Below are positions 12,601-23,215 of a stretch of 64,000 nucleotides of DNA, piece after piece; positions within the stretch are counted from its first letter, which is position 1; each line of letters opens with the position of its first letter. Position numbers and translations under genes: made by a program. The stretch spans positions 43,662 through 107,661 of the forward strand of contig RCTD01000045.1 of assembly GCA_014898415.1 (NCBI GenBank). The letters run 5' to 3'. The notes beneath the pieces are model-generated. The model was not told where the DNA came from. It did no database searches and saw only the letters and a program-made list of their open reading frames with translations. The stretch is from Stromatinia cepivora. Taxonomy: Eukaryota > Ascomycota > Leotiomycetes > Helotiales > Sclerotiniaceae.

Positions 12601-13206
12601 CTAAGGGCAACCCCAGATATCACAACCACGGTATGGCGCCTCTTGGCTTTCCACCCATTTTTCAATCTCCGTGAACGTCTTCTCGGGATGCCACTTATAT
12701 TTAATCATGTACCACTGTAGTTCCGCAGAAATAAATCTACCATCCATGTGATACGTTTTTGGCCAAGTCCTCGGCATATCCCTTTAACCTGTTCTTTTCC
12801 GAATCGTTTTTGGTTTTCATATGGACGGAATCTGGCTTCTGCTTGGTGACTGAGGCAGGCTGAGACTTCGAATCCCTAGCTGTCATATACATAAGTTTGA
12901 ATAAATGCTTAATCTCAATAGCGCTTGAGTTATTGAATTCGATGTCGAGGTCGACATGTCCAGGTCGAAGAAGCGCTTTATCCAACGTTTCCAGTTTGTT
13001 GGTGGTCATAATTAGCACACGTCCTTGATGAGATACAACACCGTCAATAACATTGAGAAGAACGGGTAATGATAAACCGGTTTCATTCTTTTCTGATGTA
13101 TTTAAATTATAAGGTGCATCACGAGTAAGCCCAACAGAGTCGATGTCTTCGAGGCGGAAAAGACAGAAAGGAGGTAGGGCGTTGAAGATGATGGATAACG
13201 CCTAAG
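12601..13206 (-). pseudogene. Remnant of a BCS1-like AAA ATPase
   Basis: Fragment of a mitochondrial-chaperone-type AAA ATPase of the BCS1-like family, which is greatly expanded in filamentous fungi. Reading leftwards from about 13206 one finds a Walker B-like CLFRLEDIDSVGL, then LPVLLNVIDGV and GRVLIMTTNKLETLDKALL, followed by RPGHVDLDIEF, the usual sensor-1 and arginine region. The frame then meets a stop (TAG) after AKNVSHGW near 12735. The expected C-terminal helix continues in another frame as FISAELQWYMIKYKWHPEK to a stop at 12601. No Walker A segment or N-terminal BCS1 domain is recognisable upstream, where the sequence degenerates. It is therefore called truncated and frameshifted. 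An unusual splice across the break is possible, but the only GT-AG pair there is 18 bp apart. Confidence 0.8.
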
Positions 13207-13524
13207 CCAATGCCACTTTGACCCCATACTGAGTGAGGGTGGGAGGTGTCTAGGATGGCGGAGAGCAGTTTTCAACAATTTAATTGACCATATCCACTTT
13301 GAATCGTGAAAAAAGTTTATGCTCTTGTAACAGCGGGGGGCTTGAGATGGTGAAATCACGGCACGCACTCAACCACTGCCAGTCAAAGAGAGAGCATCAA
13401 CATTAGATACAAAATAGCCTTCTTTCTTCTCGCTCTCCACATACCCACCCTGGTCCTGATAATCATTAATGTTTGTTATCCTCTCCATAAACGTTGTCAT
13501 ATTAAGAATAACTTACAAGAATCA

Positions 13525-13968
13525 TCACCTAGGGGATGTCCGATTATTTGGTAAACATGTACTTATCTGACTTATCTTGGCGTAGGATAATTCGGCATAT
13601 TCTTTTAACGACAAAGAAGCCCGAAATAGATATACCCCGCTAAGTTTGAATTGGCCCAGACTTTCGTCATTATTAAGTTGAATATGAAGGAAGGATTCCG
13701 ATGGAGGATGTGCAAAAAGATTTTGCCTCGCTGACATTTTCATCATTTAATTATTCTATTCACCTAGAATCTTTTTCAGGCCTTGTATTTCAGGCACGTG
13801 TAACATGGAAACTATCAGTTCGCGACGACAGTGTGGCCACAAACTTTTCCTCATATTTTGATCATCACTGACGAGAATGGCACACGATTTGGGATACAAG
13901 ATCATCGACTGTACGCCTCCTACCATCGATAAGATCAATGCTGCAAAGGCAGAAATTCCTTCGGACAT
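13525..13968 (-). CDS. Two short abutting reading frames, hypothetical
   Basis: Two ATG-initiated frames, 13968-13756 (70 aa) and 13746-13525 (73 aa), follow each other on the minus strand. Skipping 33 bp between GT and AG would join them into one frame of about 137 residues, but 33 bp is shorter than any other intron in the window. No family is recognised. They lie upstream of and divergent from the DSBH gene at 14007. They may be remnants, or not genes at all. Confidence 0.2.
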
Positions 13969-14006
13969 ACTGCGGGAGCTCCAGTCAAGAACATCACCTT
14001 TGGGAT

Positions 14007-14468
14007 ATGAGCAACTTGGTTAGGGTCACGGCTGTGAAAAACTTTTCCATGATGGTCTCGATGTAAGTTTGTTCTATCACGACACCTTCGCCGCTGACCT
14101 AATAGTTATGGAGTGACAGCTATATCAACGACCTACTACAAGGAGCATATAACTCGAAAATTAACGTATCGAAAGTTGTCATTTGGATGCAGAACCCTAC
14201 CCAACTAATGCGATACAAAGCGGGAAAGGAGCTTGTATTCATATATAGACCGCTTGAAGAAGCGCTTGGTCCTCATAATGGCTTCTTCAAAGTGGTAGCA
14301 GGATCACACCGTATGAGGCCAGAAGAGTTTCTTAAGGCAGAAGTAATAGAGATTCATCTTAAGCCTAGTCAAGTGTTGATTCTGGATGGGGAAACAGTTA
14401 TAGAGTACCCTATGGCAGGAGGAGGTGGAATTGGATTGATGAGATGTCTTTCCAAGTCTAAACATTGA
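14007..14468 (+). CDS. Small double-stranded beta-helix protein, phytanoyl-CoA dioxygenase-like fragment
   Basis: Two exons, 14007-14062 and 14120-14468, separated by a 57-bp intron with donor GTAAGT, branch GCTGAC and acceptor ACAG, give 134 aa. The C-terminal half has the order FFKVVAGSHRMRPEEF then LKPSQVLILDGET. This is the GSH...PGqvllfDg pattern of 2-oxoglutarate/Fe(II) oxygenases of the phytanoyl-CoA dioxygenase type. The HxD iron-binding motif is not evident and the protein is half the usual length, so catalysis is doubtful. It may be a family of small fungal DSBH proteins or a truncated gene. The splice joins MMVSI to YINDLL in frame and extends the otherwise ATG-late frame. The family assignment is inference from pattern. 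Confidence 0.55.
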
Positions 14469-14773
14469 AACAAGCGCCGCCTTCGCGTGGTAACACCGGC
14501 GCAGCTGGAATCGACTGCCCTCATAGCTTTCCATCGCATGTCTGGTAAATAATTGTTTAATATCGATGAATTTGATTTGTAGATGTCTAAAGTGGTCGCC
14601 GAATACAGAAACAAGATACCCATCAACAGCGAGAACAATGTTAAGCCACCCTCAATTTAATTGTGATGCTCTACTACTCCATGCATAAAATTGCAACAAA
14701 GACCTGCGACTATGTTCGCATTCACCCCATTGTAATCGTGGTGGGATTATTGTCGAAAACTCAACGAGTGTTA

Positions 14774-16569
14774 TCATTGCTGGTTGTTAGGGTCAACTTC
14801 AAAGGCGAACAAGTTTTGTTCGTGAAACCGTGGTAGAATTTCAATATGGTATGGCCATTGCTGCATGTCCAGCGGTGCGAATGTAGCACATGGATCATAC
14901 CGATTGATGCTTTGGCTGATGGGATTAATTGATGCGAATGTAGCAGATGGATCATCTCGATTGATGCTTTGGCTGATGGGATTAATTGATGCGAATGTAG
15001 CAGATGGATCATCTCGATTGATGCTTTGGCTGATGGGATTAATTGATGCGAATGTAGCAGATGGATCATCTCGATTGATGCTTTGGCTGATAGGATTAAT
15101 TGGTGCGAATGTAGCAGATGGGTTATATCGATTGATGCTTTGGCTAATAGGATTAATTGATGCGAATGTAGCGGATGGATCATCTCGATTTATACTTTGG
15201 CTGATAGGATTAATCGATGCGAACGTAGCAGCTGGATCACGACACCAACCGGCACTCTGGCAGGCGGGATTAATGGCGACGTCTAATGCTTCGGCTTCAT
15301 AGTTGAGATTTGACGTAGAGGTCTCAGGATTCTTGCAATGTCGTTGGGGGATAGAAGTTGGATCGCAATGATGATCGCCATTACTGTCTGTTGATGGGGG
15401 ATTGCAAAGACCGACTGCGGTGACCAACTCACCCATCCTACCACTGTTCGCGTTATCTTGGTAGTTTGTTTCTCCACCAGGAGATTGCGCGTTGGAGCCT
15501 CGTTCATAGGTATTCTCGCCGCACTGCCTCTTCTTAGCAGGACCGTGGCCTTCGAAGCTTTTTCGTTTTCTTGATTGGACATTCACACTATTTGCATTGG
15601 TGAGCTTTTTGTGATCGTTGATTGTGGAAAGACCTACCTATCGATATCAGGACAACCTGTAATGTTCAAATATGGATAGTCATCGAGACAGAACTTTCCA
15701 GACTGGATGATCGCATCCAGTTGGGTATCGCTGATGCCCTTAAATTCCACGAAAGCATTCTTAAGATCCACTACCAGATCAGTGTGACTTCCGGAATATG
15801 GAATCGTATTGAGATACCCTTGAATCGTTGCGTATTCGTCGACAGAACATTTTTCACTGGTGGTTCAGTTTAAGCTGAGGAATATTGGGCAAGGCAGAGA
15901 CTATGCTTACATGAATTCGCCCGGCACTTTACCCAGCTTAAGAAGCAAATCGTCTCGCAACCCAGAGTACCTTTCACCCAAGCGTATCCTTTTACTTGTT
16001 TTGCATCTGACTCTCGACCTCTCATTCTTAGAGATATTCTCCAAATTGTCAATACATCTCGAGAGCTGGCGAATACTTATCGGTGTTAAGCCTTCTAAGC
16101 AATGGCTATACCTCCAGAAGGAAGAGTAATCTCTACGCCATTCTTGGGATCTCTTTTCAATGAATTCCTGAATGTAGGTTTGCTGTTCTTGGAAACTGGC
16201 AATGAAACTGGAGATCTTTTTGTTTTGCTGCTTGAGAGGTGATGTTGAACCTGCTGAGTGAGCTTTGGTCTGGCCAACATGTCGTAATATCTTTTTCAGA
16301 TTCGGTCCAAATACTTCTATGTTGTCTTGTTGAGCCAACCCTTCGATTGATTGTGCTAATGACTAACTCCACAATGGTCATCAGTTTGTGATTGCTCCTG
16401 ATAACACCAGTTACTTACCGCATCTTTTTCTTTTATTATACAAATCAAATCTGAAATACTTCGCTGATAGATCTCTACCTGCTATTGTAGATGTAGGTAA
16501 GTGACATAGTGTTAAGAAGAAGGTATTTTCACTAACCTGTGCATCAAGTCGACTGCATAGGCCACCCAT
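14774..16569 (-). CDS. Hypothetical nuclear-type protein with tandem 19-residue repeats
   Basis: Five exons can be joined in one frame: 16569-16537, 16478-16419, 16362-15911, 15856-15638 and 15587-14774. Together they encode 525 aa. The N-terminal half is helical and charged, starting MGGLCSRLDAQ, with no recognised domain. The last exon opens with a bipartite nuclear-localisation-like cluster (KRKSFEGHGPAKKR). It then has a low-complexity linker and six near-identical 19-residue repeats of the type SINPISQSINRDDPSATFA, followed by a unique tail. All splice phases fit and the total is 526 codons. I do not recognise the function. The N-terminal layout loosely recalls N-terminal regions of fungal STAND/signalling proteins, but this is weak. 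It sits within a block of decaying genes. Confidence 0.6.
14877..15262. repeat. 57-bp coding tandem repeat, six full copies plus a partial one
   Basis: Units of 57 bp start at 14877, 14934, 14991, 15048, 15105 and 15162, with a degenerate partial copy from 15219. The 57-bp period keeps the reading frame, so each unit encodes 19 residues. Copies differ by a few substitutions only; neighbours at 14934-15047 are nearly identical. That indicates recent expansion or homogenisation. Confidence 0.95.
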
Positions 16570-17690
16570 TGTTGATTGTGGAGTTTATGATGAGGGTCAT
16601 AACAAGGACTTGAGAACAGACAATCTCACTCAGTGAAATTCGGTTAATTTTCTAATGATTGGGGGCGAAAATTCCTCTGGAAATTTCGCCCTAATACCAC
16701 TCCCTGCCAGCTGACAAGTCGGAAAATACCCTAGTCAGAAACCACCCTAGCTGCAACTGTACAAAGAACATTTACCCCAGTCATGGATACTTCCAACCTC
16801 GAATGTTTCAAGCAGAGATCAATAGCTCAGATATGGATCGATCGGAAAGGCAGCCAGGATGAGCCATTGGATCATGTAGATAAATTTCAATGGTAATGTA
16901 TATATTTTCCTTTTCAGGAGTGACTGATGAATGTATTGTGTGAAGATCATCGTATCGACCTCAACGTAACCTTGATATAAAATGGAAGCTGCAGAACGAG
17001 GTAAACATGTGGCCTACCTTTGCCTCACCACCTTGCTCAATCACACAATTTGCACCTGGAGCAGGGAAAAGGCCAAAAAATTATTATTCTTGTACCAACT
17101 TCTTCACAGGCTGTCCTTGTGGTGATTTTGGCGATTCAATGGACAGCTTCAAGCAGTCCGTCATTAAATTGGGTACCTCAAACTCCAAAATCCTTAAAGA
17201 ATGTAAAACTAACATTATCAGGTGAAGAGTATGAATCTTCTCCGACACCCGCTCTTCGAGTATTTCCATCTCTCCCTACATCTGATAAGGAAAAATGGTG
17301 GGAGGGCGCAGCTCGACATGCACTCCTATCCTCAAGTGACTTGAATGTTACGCCGGACGTCACAAAGCCAACATCACATGATCAAGAATCACATGAGCAA
17401 TCATGTGAGGGAGCGAGGGAGCGAGGGAGCGAAGGAGCGAGTTCCGAGCTTCGCTCCCCAGCTCCAGCGCTCCAACCGTAGTATAAGGAGCAGGAAGGTC
17501 TATATAAACAGGATGGATTTCCTTACTGTAGAGCTTCGTACTCAAGATCAATCATTTAGTATAATCTACTATTAGTTACGAATTGCAATCATTCACTGTT
17601 GTTACTTAAGTCCCTGCTTGACGCCTAGTTATAAACCACCTCGAGAGCCTAGAGCACTTCCACGTGATCTAGACGGCAACCCTCGTAACA
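16570..17690. other. No confident gene; purine-rich direct and inverted repeat
   Basis: A long open frame (17020-17481) has no ATG at its start. Another short frame starts at an ATG at 16783 and ends before a GTAATG. I could not join the two in frame. At 17406-17440 there is a GAGCGAGG-type direct repeat. Part of it (GGAGCGAAG) is followed by its complement CTTCGCTCC about 13 bp later, so a hairpin is possible. Confidence 0.4.
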
Positions 17691-19187
17691 TTGAACCATA
17701 TCTGGCGCATCTGCGAATACATTTTTCCAGATGAAGAGGATACTTGCAAAATACTTTCCATGAGATCAAGTGCTTGGTTATCTAGGTTTCAGATTTTTCT
17801 TCATGGCCCTCGCCCTCCTTTAACCTTTATGAAAAAATGCAGAGAAGACGACACATCACAACAGGCACAAGCTATCCTTCTTCGATACTGTACCAGAAAT
17901 TTGCCGGGTCTAGATTGGGATGATCAATTTATCCTTCCAGATTTATCTTCTAATCTTGAGCCTAATGAAGTTGCCCAAAAGATTGATGCTGAAATCTGCC
18001 TTGTTTTCAAAAGTATCCCCCATACAGTATGGGTCTGGTTCGTGCTTGGTTATGAAGATGTGGTGATACTGGGCTTGCTTAAGAAAATCTCCAATACCTG
18101 CAAGGATCTCTCTAGAAATTTTCGGGAGCTTTTCGATTCTCGGATGAAAGGGAAAGCAAAGGAAGTTGTAAAGGCACGTACTGGAACTAATTCAACAAAG
18201 CCAACACTAATAGGTAGAATAGGCATTGCACCATAGACATCCTGTAGCGCATTGGATACTATCTACTAGTTTCAACGATCACGAACGACCTGTCAATCCT
18301 TGGGATTCTCTTTATTCTGTACTTGATCCAATCAAGAAAGTATTCGCAGATCAAGAATTAGATCTCCCATCACTCCTTATGCGGCTTAATATTCTATCTG
18401 TTCGTTACCATCAACATCTTTTCTATAGCATTGATATCGACTGGTCAAAGGCTTTGTCTTGTGATTTCTCTTTCTTGAAACATATGGAAGAGAACAATCC
18501 CAAAACCACAGCTAAATTCCTCACAAATGACGATTTTTTATCCTTTGGTCAACTACAAATTACTGAGATACTCTCCTCGGATCAACCTTACTGCAAATCA
18601 ATCAGCAATAAGTGAGATGTACTTTGTAGTAATGTGGTAGAATACATTGCAATAGATATAAGACATATAAAATCTATAGTTGAGGTCATAAAGGTACAGT
18701 TCTTCCTTCGTTTGATGTAATGTATGTTAACATTTTATAGCACTTGCTAGTCTGGCACAATTACAATTCCGCATCCTCTTTGATGGCAGGCCTTCAACAA
18801 GCAAAAGTTCCTCTGGATACTTTCCCACAATTCCATCAGTTCATTGACTCGGAAAATAACTATGGATATTATCGTATGATACAGCATCAACGACCAGGGA
18901 TTCCATGGATGTTTCCATTGGTAAAAGAATTTCGCTTGAACCAACATAAGTACCAAGTTACATATGCACAGGCAACTCTCATGTTTCCCTTTAAATCATG
19001 GATAGCCAACGTCCGATACACCATGAAGCAAGGAGAGTCCGAGAAACAGGCAATGGTCCAAAGCGTATTTGATGGTTCAAAAGCAGGAAATGGTCAAGTT
19101 CAAGAGACAGATATCGATGAGAGAGTAGGTAGTTCATTTGTACAAGCTCTTTTTACTTTCTTGTTAAGTCCCTTCCATTGCTTTTGA
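17691..19187 (+). pseudogene. RasGEF-domain-like protein, degenerate
   Basis: Segments in order resemble a fungal Ras guanine-nucleotide exchange factor catalytic domain. They are DSLYSVLDPIKKVF and following helices, then HNYNSASSLMAGLQQAKVP (the NFNSLMAIL helix), then NNYGYYRMIQHQRPGIPWMF. The last corresponds to the NYxxYRxxLxxxxPPCVPFL helical hairpin. From 18226 one frame runs to a TGA at 18613-18615 and continues open behind it to a good donor at 18694. A 47-bp intron (18694-18740) then leads, in phase, to the exon starting HLLVWHNYN. The TGA replaces what looks like a Trp codon (NK-stop-DVLCSNVVEY). The upstream part (17691-18236) is in another frame with no ATG at its start. The gene is called inactive; the RasGEF assignment is from pattern. 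Confidence 0.6.
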
Positions 19188-19787
19188 ATACTGAAATAGG
19201 AATACATGATGATTGCAATAAGAGAGTGCGCAAAGTGTTTCAATACACAGATATTATACAAATGCCTGCGGTCTACACCGGTGAAATGGAATGGTTGTTC
19301 AGATGTTGGCGCGTTGCATGGGTAGGAGAACGCGCTATTTGGGAAATTAAGGACGTCAAAAACTTAACGAGTAAATCGGTTTAGTACTTTTGGGCAACGT
19401 GCTGCTCTTGTCGATACTAATAGATTTTGAATCAGTATCGCGGAATTCAACCCAGTTAACGATAAGCACTGTGATCGAAACCTGTTTTGGGATGAAACTG
19501 CCAAAAACGTGAAGATCCCATCCAAAAGCCCCAATGAAAAATCAAGAAAATGAAAAAGCAAGAAAATCAAAAAGCAACATCCCCTTTCTGCGATGACAAT
19601 GACCATCAATAAAAAATAGCAATGGATCTAGCATAAACCTGGTGGAGCAAGGACAGACATACAGACGTTGTAGCAAGATAGGTTTAGTCCTTATGATTTG
19701 ATGATGATTATAATGAATCATAATAGCCCACAAAGTATATGATGTGTTCAATACACGAGTGAATGATTTCATAGCTTCATAGCGTGG
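19188..19787. other. Intergenic, no gene seen
   Basis: 600 bp after the RasGEF-like remnant. A short frame (19178-19384, non-ATG) may be its degenerate 3' continuation. No other feature is seen. Confidence 0.4.
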
Positions 19788-20318
19788 CTAGAGTATCCTG
19801 CCTTTTCGTATTTGCTTATTACCTGATGAAAGATGGAGGAGATATATTGGTATGGGACGTTCTTTATATTTATCTACTTTTGATATTTTAATCAAAAAAA
19901 TATTTGCCTCCAATTCCTCTGTCTCCTCCGCTGTAAGATTCGAGAAGAACTTATTGACCAGTGCTGGCGTAAACTTCTGTTCCTCAGCAGTTTTCAAGGA
20001 GGCTTTTTGAACAGCCAAATTATATCGTGCTGCCTTGAGGTCCTCCTCGAGTTTCTCTACCTCTTTGCTGCTATTCTGAACCCTAATTGCCAATAACCTC
20101 TTCAACTTCTCGGCCATCGGATGGATCGCCTTCAATGTGTCTCTTGATGATTCGTCATGGCAGCAAGGTAAAGTCCAAAGTCATGTTAGTATGAATCTAG
20201 ATTGAACTTGATGTTTGCACTTACTGCATGCCTGATAAGGGCAGGTCCAATCTCTGGGACCGGCAGGCATGTTTCGGGTCGCCGGGTAGGTGTAAGTCAG
20301 GTAAGGATAATCAGACAT
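19788..20318 (-). CDS. Small coiled-coil protein with a Cys-pair N-terminus, hypothetical
   Basis: Exon 1 is 20318-20225, the intron is 20224-20141 (84 bp) and exon 2 is 20140-19788, giving 148 aa. The first exon encodes MSDYPYLTYTYPATRNM and then GPRDWTCPYQAC. This resembles a half zinc-knuckle of the RanBP2/LIM type, but only two cysteines are visible. Exon 2 is a heptad-like charged helix (residues about 40-95, containing VEKLEEDLKAARYNL) followed by an Ile-rich tail. The tail overlaps a 30-bp sequence that recurs near 36.5 kb. No function is recognised. The splice and the coiled coil argue for a real gene, but expression evidence is missing. Confidence 0.5.
19843..19872. repeat. Dispersed 30-bp sequence, copy 1
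   Basis: Thirty bases matching 36540-36569 in the same orientation with a single mismatch; the last 24 bases are identical. It lies within the 3' coding end of the small coiled-coil gene, antisense to it. Confidence 0.85.
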
Positions 20319-20684
20319 TTTTTCTATTTTCGATAATGAAGTTAATACAAGATTAAAACGAATACCAAATAGAATATCTTACCGTTGCACTATAGAAATA
20401 GTCCAAAGCGTATTGCCCGAAAGTATCGTGTTCTATTTAAGTATATAAACTTCAGGCGTTCAAAAGAATTTGGCAGTAACCAGTGTGTCTTCTTAAATAT
20501 GGGAAAGTATCATCGTTTAGATCAACAGATAATTTGATCGTCTAATATAATCTCAGGTGACTAGAATGTTACACCAATAGGACTTCGGATTGTTTGATCC
20601 AATTTCAGAGAGTCAAGAGTCTTATGTCATATATAGCCTCTACTCCATCCCAGCTCCTTCAATGTCCAACCCCAACGCCTTCAG
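20319..20684. other. Intergenic, no gene seen
   Basis: 366 bp between the coiled-coil gene start and the SET-domain gene stop. AT-rich, nothing recognised. Confidence 0.5.
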
Positions 20685-21323
20685 CTATTGATCAAGACCC
20701 TCAAGTCCCACCTCCTTCAAATTTTCCACAATATCCCTCTCCAAAGCCTCCTCTCCACTTCGCATCTCCCGCCCTCGGCACTTCTCACAATCACACTCAA
20801 ACCCGTAAAATCTCTTTAATCCCTTTACCCCGTGTCCATAATCAACCGTGATTTCTTCTCCCATTTCAATATCCCTGATACTGAAATATTTCATCCTTCC
20901 TTTCCTATCCACATCCACTTCCCATCTATATCCTGCATTTGCCACACAAGCATGATTAAATCTACTGGCCGTCTCAAAAACGCCCGTAGATAAGCTCTCC
21001 ACTTTGCCTACTCCAAATCCATTACTATACAAAACGCTTCGGTTTCTGGATTCCCGTGGATTCGCCTGATAAGCATGGAGTGACAGGAATGCTGCTTTGT
21101 GAGGAGGGGATAATGCGGCTACTAAGGCGTCCAGGGGGTCTTTACGTGCCCCTGTGTCGGTGAGGATGACAAGAGGTTGTTCGCTTAGGAGAAGAGTGTT
21201 AGGGGTTATGGGACAGAGAGCAAATATACCAAGGCCGCCTTTGGGAGAAGTACGGACTTCAATTAGGGTGCCAATGGTTTCGGGAACCCGAAGAGGAGGT
21301 TCTTCTAAGGTAGAGGGTTTCAT
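20685..21323 (-). CDS. SET-domain protein, small
   Basis: Predicted SET-family lysine methyltransferase of 212 aa from the ATG at 21323. Motifs appear in order. SPKGGLGIFA is the SET-N Gly-x-Gly-like motif. RFNHACVANAGYRW corresponds to the RFINHxCxPN motif. GEEITVDYGH is the GEELTxDY catalytic Tyr motif, and CDCEKC is the post-SET cysteine cluster. The size matches the short SET proteins (SMYD/SET5-like without MYND) common in filamentous fungi. The frame is open upstream to a good acceptor (CTACTAAT...CTTCAG, near 21421). A short additional N-terminal exon is therefore likely, but I could not place its start. Substrate unknown; it may act on histones or non-histone proteins. Confidence 0.8.
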   Translation of the reverse strand: MKPSTLEEPPLRVPETIGTLIEVRTSPKGGLGIFALCPITPNTLLLSEQPLVILTDTGARKDPLDALVAALSPPHKAAFLSLHAYQANPRESRNRSVLYSNGFGVGKVESLSTGVFETASRFNHACVANAGYRWEVDVDRKGRMKYFSIRDIEMGEEITVDYGHGVKGLKRFYGFECDCEKCRGREMRSGEEALERDIVENLKEVGLEGLDQ

Positions 21324-22367
21324 GAAGGGCTTGGAGGCTGATGTGTCAACTAGACTCCGCTTAGATGTCGCTGTCGAAACCGTAGACGTTGTTGATATCG
21401 GAGTGATCCTAGTTGGATCTGAAGTAAAAGTTATTAGTAGGTGTTCCTAGACTAGTCATGTACAACAATTTTCTAGACAATATAATTTCTGAATAATGAT
21501 GCTGTCTTCGATTACTTGGTGTTTATAATGAGATATTCTTTTGAAAACTTTTCTTCATAACGGTGAGTGATAGGGTGATCAAGCATTCTAGAATCTTCCA
21601 AGCGCTGCAATATGACACATACGGCTTTCTTGATTTCAAAGACTAGGCAAACACAATAATGGGCATGGAATAGCAAAGGGATTTCGGATAAAGACGATGC
21701 ATTTTGCCCTAGGCAACAGCAAAAAACTCGAAGCGTGCAGCTTTCCAGAATGTGACATCAAAACCACCGAAATCGGTGCATTTTACTCGAACATCACTTT
21801 GTAATCTAAATTCACTGGATTTCAGACTCTCGGGTGTGGCTTTCTTATGATTGCTCCGTGGGACCCGAAAGAAGGCAAGTCGAGGCGTAATTGTAATTGT
21901 GTTCGGCTTCCAACAGATCTCGCGGAGCACAATTGGATGAGGATTACCGAGCTAATAAAGAATTAACGGAAGCTGGAACTCAGGACGTGCTCTACATTGC
22001 TCGCATGCATTGCCTTAACGGTAATCAACAATAAAAGGTACTAGACTCATGACATGCCAAATGAAGCATTCAATGTACGTTATGTCTTTGCCGCACTATC
22101 AAGACTTTCAACTTGACTCAGCTAGAAAATTGGCCAAAAGATAATGGCACTTGCCTGGAACGATTCGATAGAAGTGGCGATGACAGCCACTGACATCCAA
22201 TTGATCGACTTATGAAGTTCGGACTTAATTCCTCGTCCGGTCCAGAAATGCGATTTTATGTATAGTCGTACATGTAATACCCCCAGTCGCGCGTTCCATA
22301 CGCTGGTCGAAAATGCTGCAAAAACCCCAACGCCTATGCTGCCCCAAAATCCGGGTGAAAACCATGG
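21324..22367. other. Intergenic, no gene seen
   Basis: 1 kb with a probable splice acceptor for the SET gene near 21421 and no other recognisable coding or RNA feature. Confidence 0.5.
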
Positions 22368-22916
22368 TCACCTATGCCGATCTTTGCTAAGTTGCCCCTC
22401 ATCCCTCTTGGGAAACCCACCAACTCTTTCTGCCTTCCTCATTAATTCTTTACCTTTGTCGCCCTCTCTCTCCTCGGCTGGTAGACCCCACCATTCCCTA
22501 TGGAACTTCTCTTGCTCTTTTCTCCTCGCCTCTTTTGCTTCACGGTCCCTTTGTCTCTGTAATCTCAGGGAAAACCACTCTTCTCTGGCTGCATCCTTTT
22601 CTGATTGTGTGGCATGTGTTATCATGCAATTGTTCATCGCTCGATTTTGTTCTCTGCATTTGAATGGAGCAGTGAAGGTTCTTCCGAGAGCGCACTCTGC
22701 GAACGCTAAATTCCATCATCAGTCAGAATTTGTCAAATATATATATAAAGAATACAAACTCTTAATCTCTGCCGCACAATAACTCCGCACTCTTGTGTGG
22801 TAAACTTCTTGGACTTGGGCTTCTTGTGCTGCGGATAATGGTAAAGGATTTCGTGATGGCATAGGTAGTCTAGGCGCTTTTTCTACCTCCTCCTTTTGTG
22901 AAGACATAGCTGCCAT
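22368..22916 (-). CDS. CMC1: Cytochrome c oxidase assembly CX9C protein Cmc1
   Basis: Mitochondrial intermembrane-space protein for copper handling and COX assembly, imported by the Mia40 disulfide relay. Exon 1 is 22916-22760, the intron is 22759-22706 (54 bp) and exon 2 is 22705-22368, giving 164 aa. Splicing completes the first of two CX9C motifs: exon 1 ends CAAEIK and exon 2 begins TFAEC. The second is CREQNRAMNNC. A long charged C-terminal helix (REEWFSLRLQRQRDREAKEA) and a WWGLP stretch match fungal Cmc1. It lies divergent from UTP11 with 299 bp between the two start codons. Confidence 0.88.
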
Positions 22917-23215
22917 TTGAAATCAATTGAAAAAAAAAACTAATTTCCGAATCGAGGTTATGAGACAGAATTATACTTCACTCCTTCATTCAGAGAAAAT
23001 CGAATGTTCTGAGGTAGTTCCCTAAGTTGCACTAGTTTATCTTAGCGTGAACGATAAACCCTTGTCGAAATTTTGATAAATCGGTGGAATCTCAAATCTC
23101 AATCAAGAAAAACATCCAACGGAGAGCAACGCAACTTCACCAGAACCAGAACCAGACAAATTAATTTCAAATCACAAAACATTGTCCTCAATTTGACCTG
23201 CGCAATAATTACACA
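22917..23215. promoter_or_regulatory. Shared divergent promoter region CMC1/UTP11
   Basis: The two ATG codons face away from each other across 299 bp, so this region must hold both promoters. An A-tract lies just upstream of CMC1 (22931-22940). No factor site can be assigned confidently. Confidence 0.6.

Noticed and set aside
13525..13770. Intron joining the two small minus-strand frames
   Set aside because: The only possible intron is 33 bp, well below every other intron here.
17406..17460. Purine-rich repeat and hairpin as a mobile-element terminus
   Set aside because: Only a 9-bp inverted match and no target-site duplication or transposase nearby.
18613..18630. 18-bp intron that would remove the TGA in the RasGEF-like frame
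   Set aside because: Far too short to be spliced; longer GT-AG alternatives give new stops.
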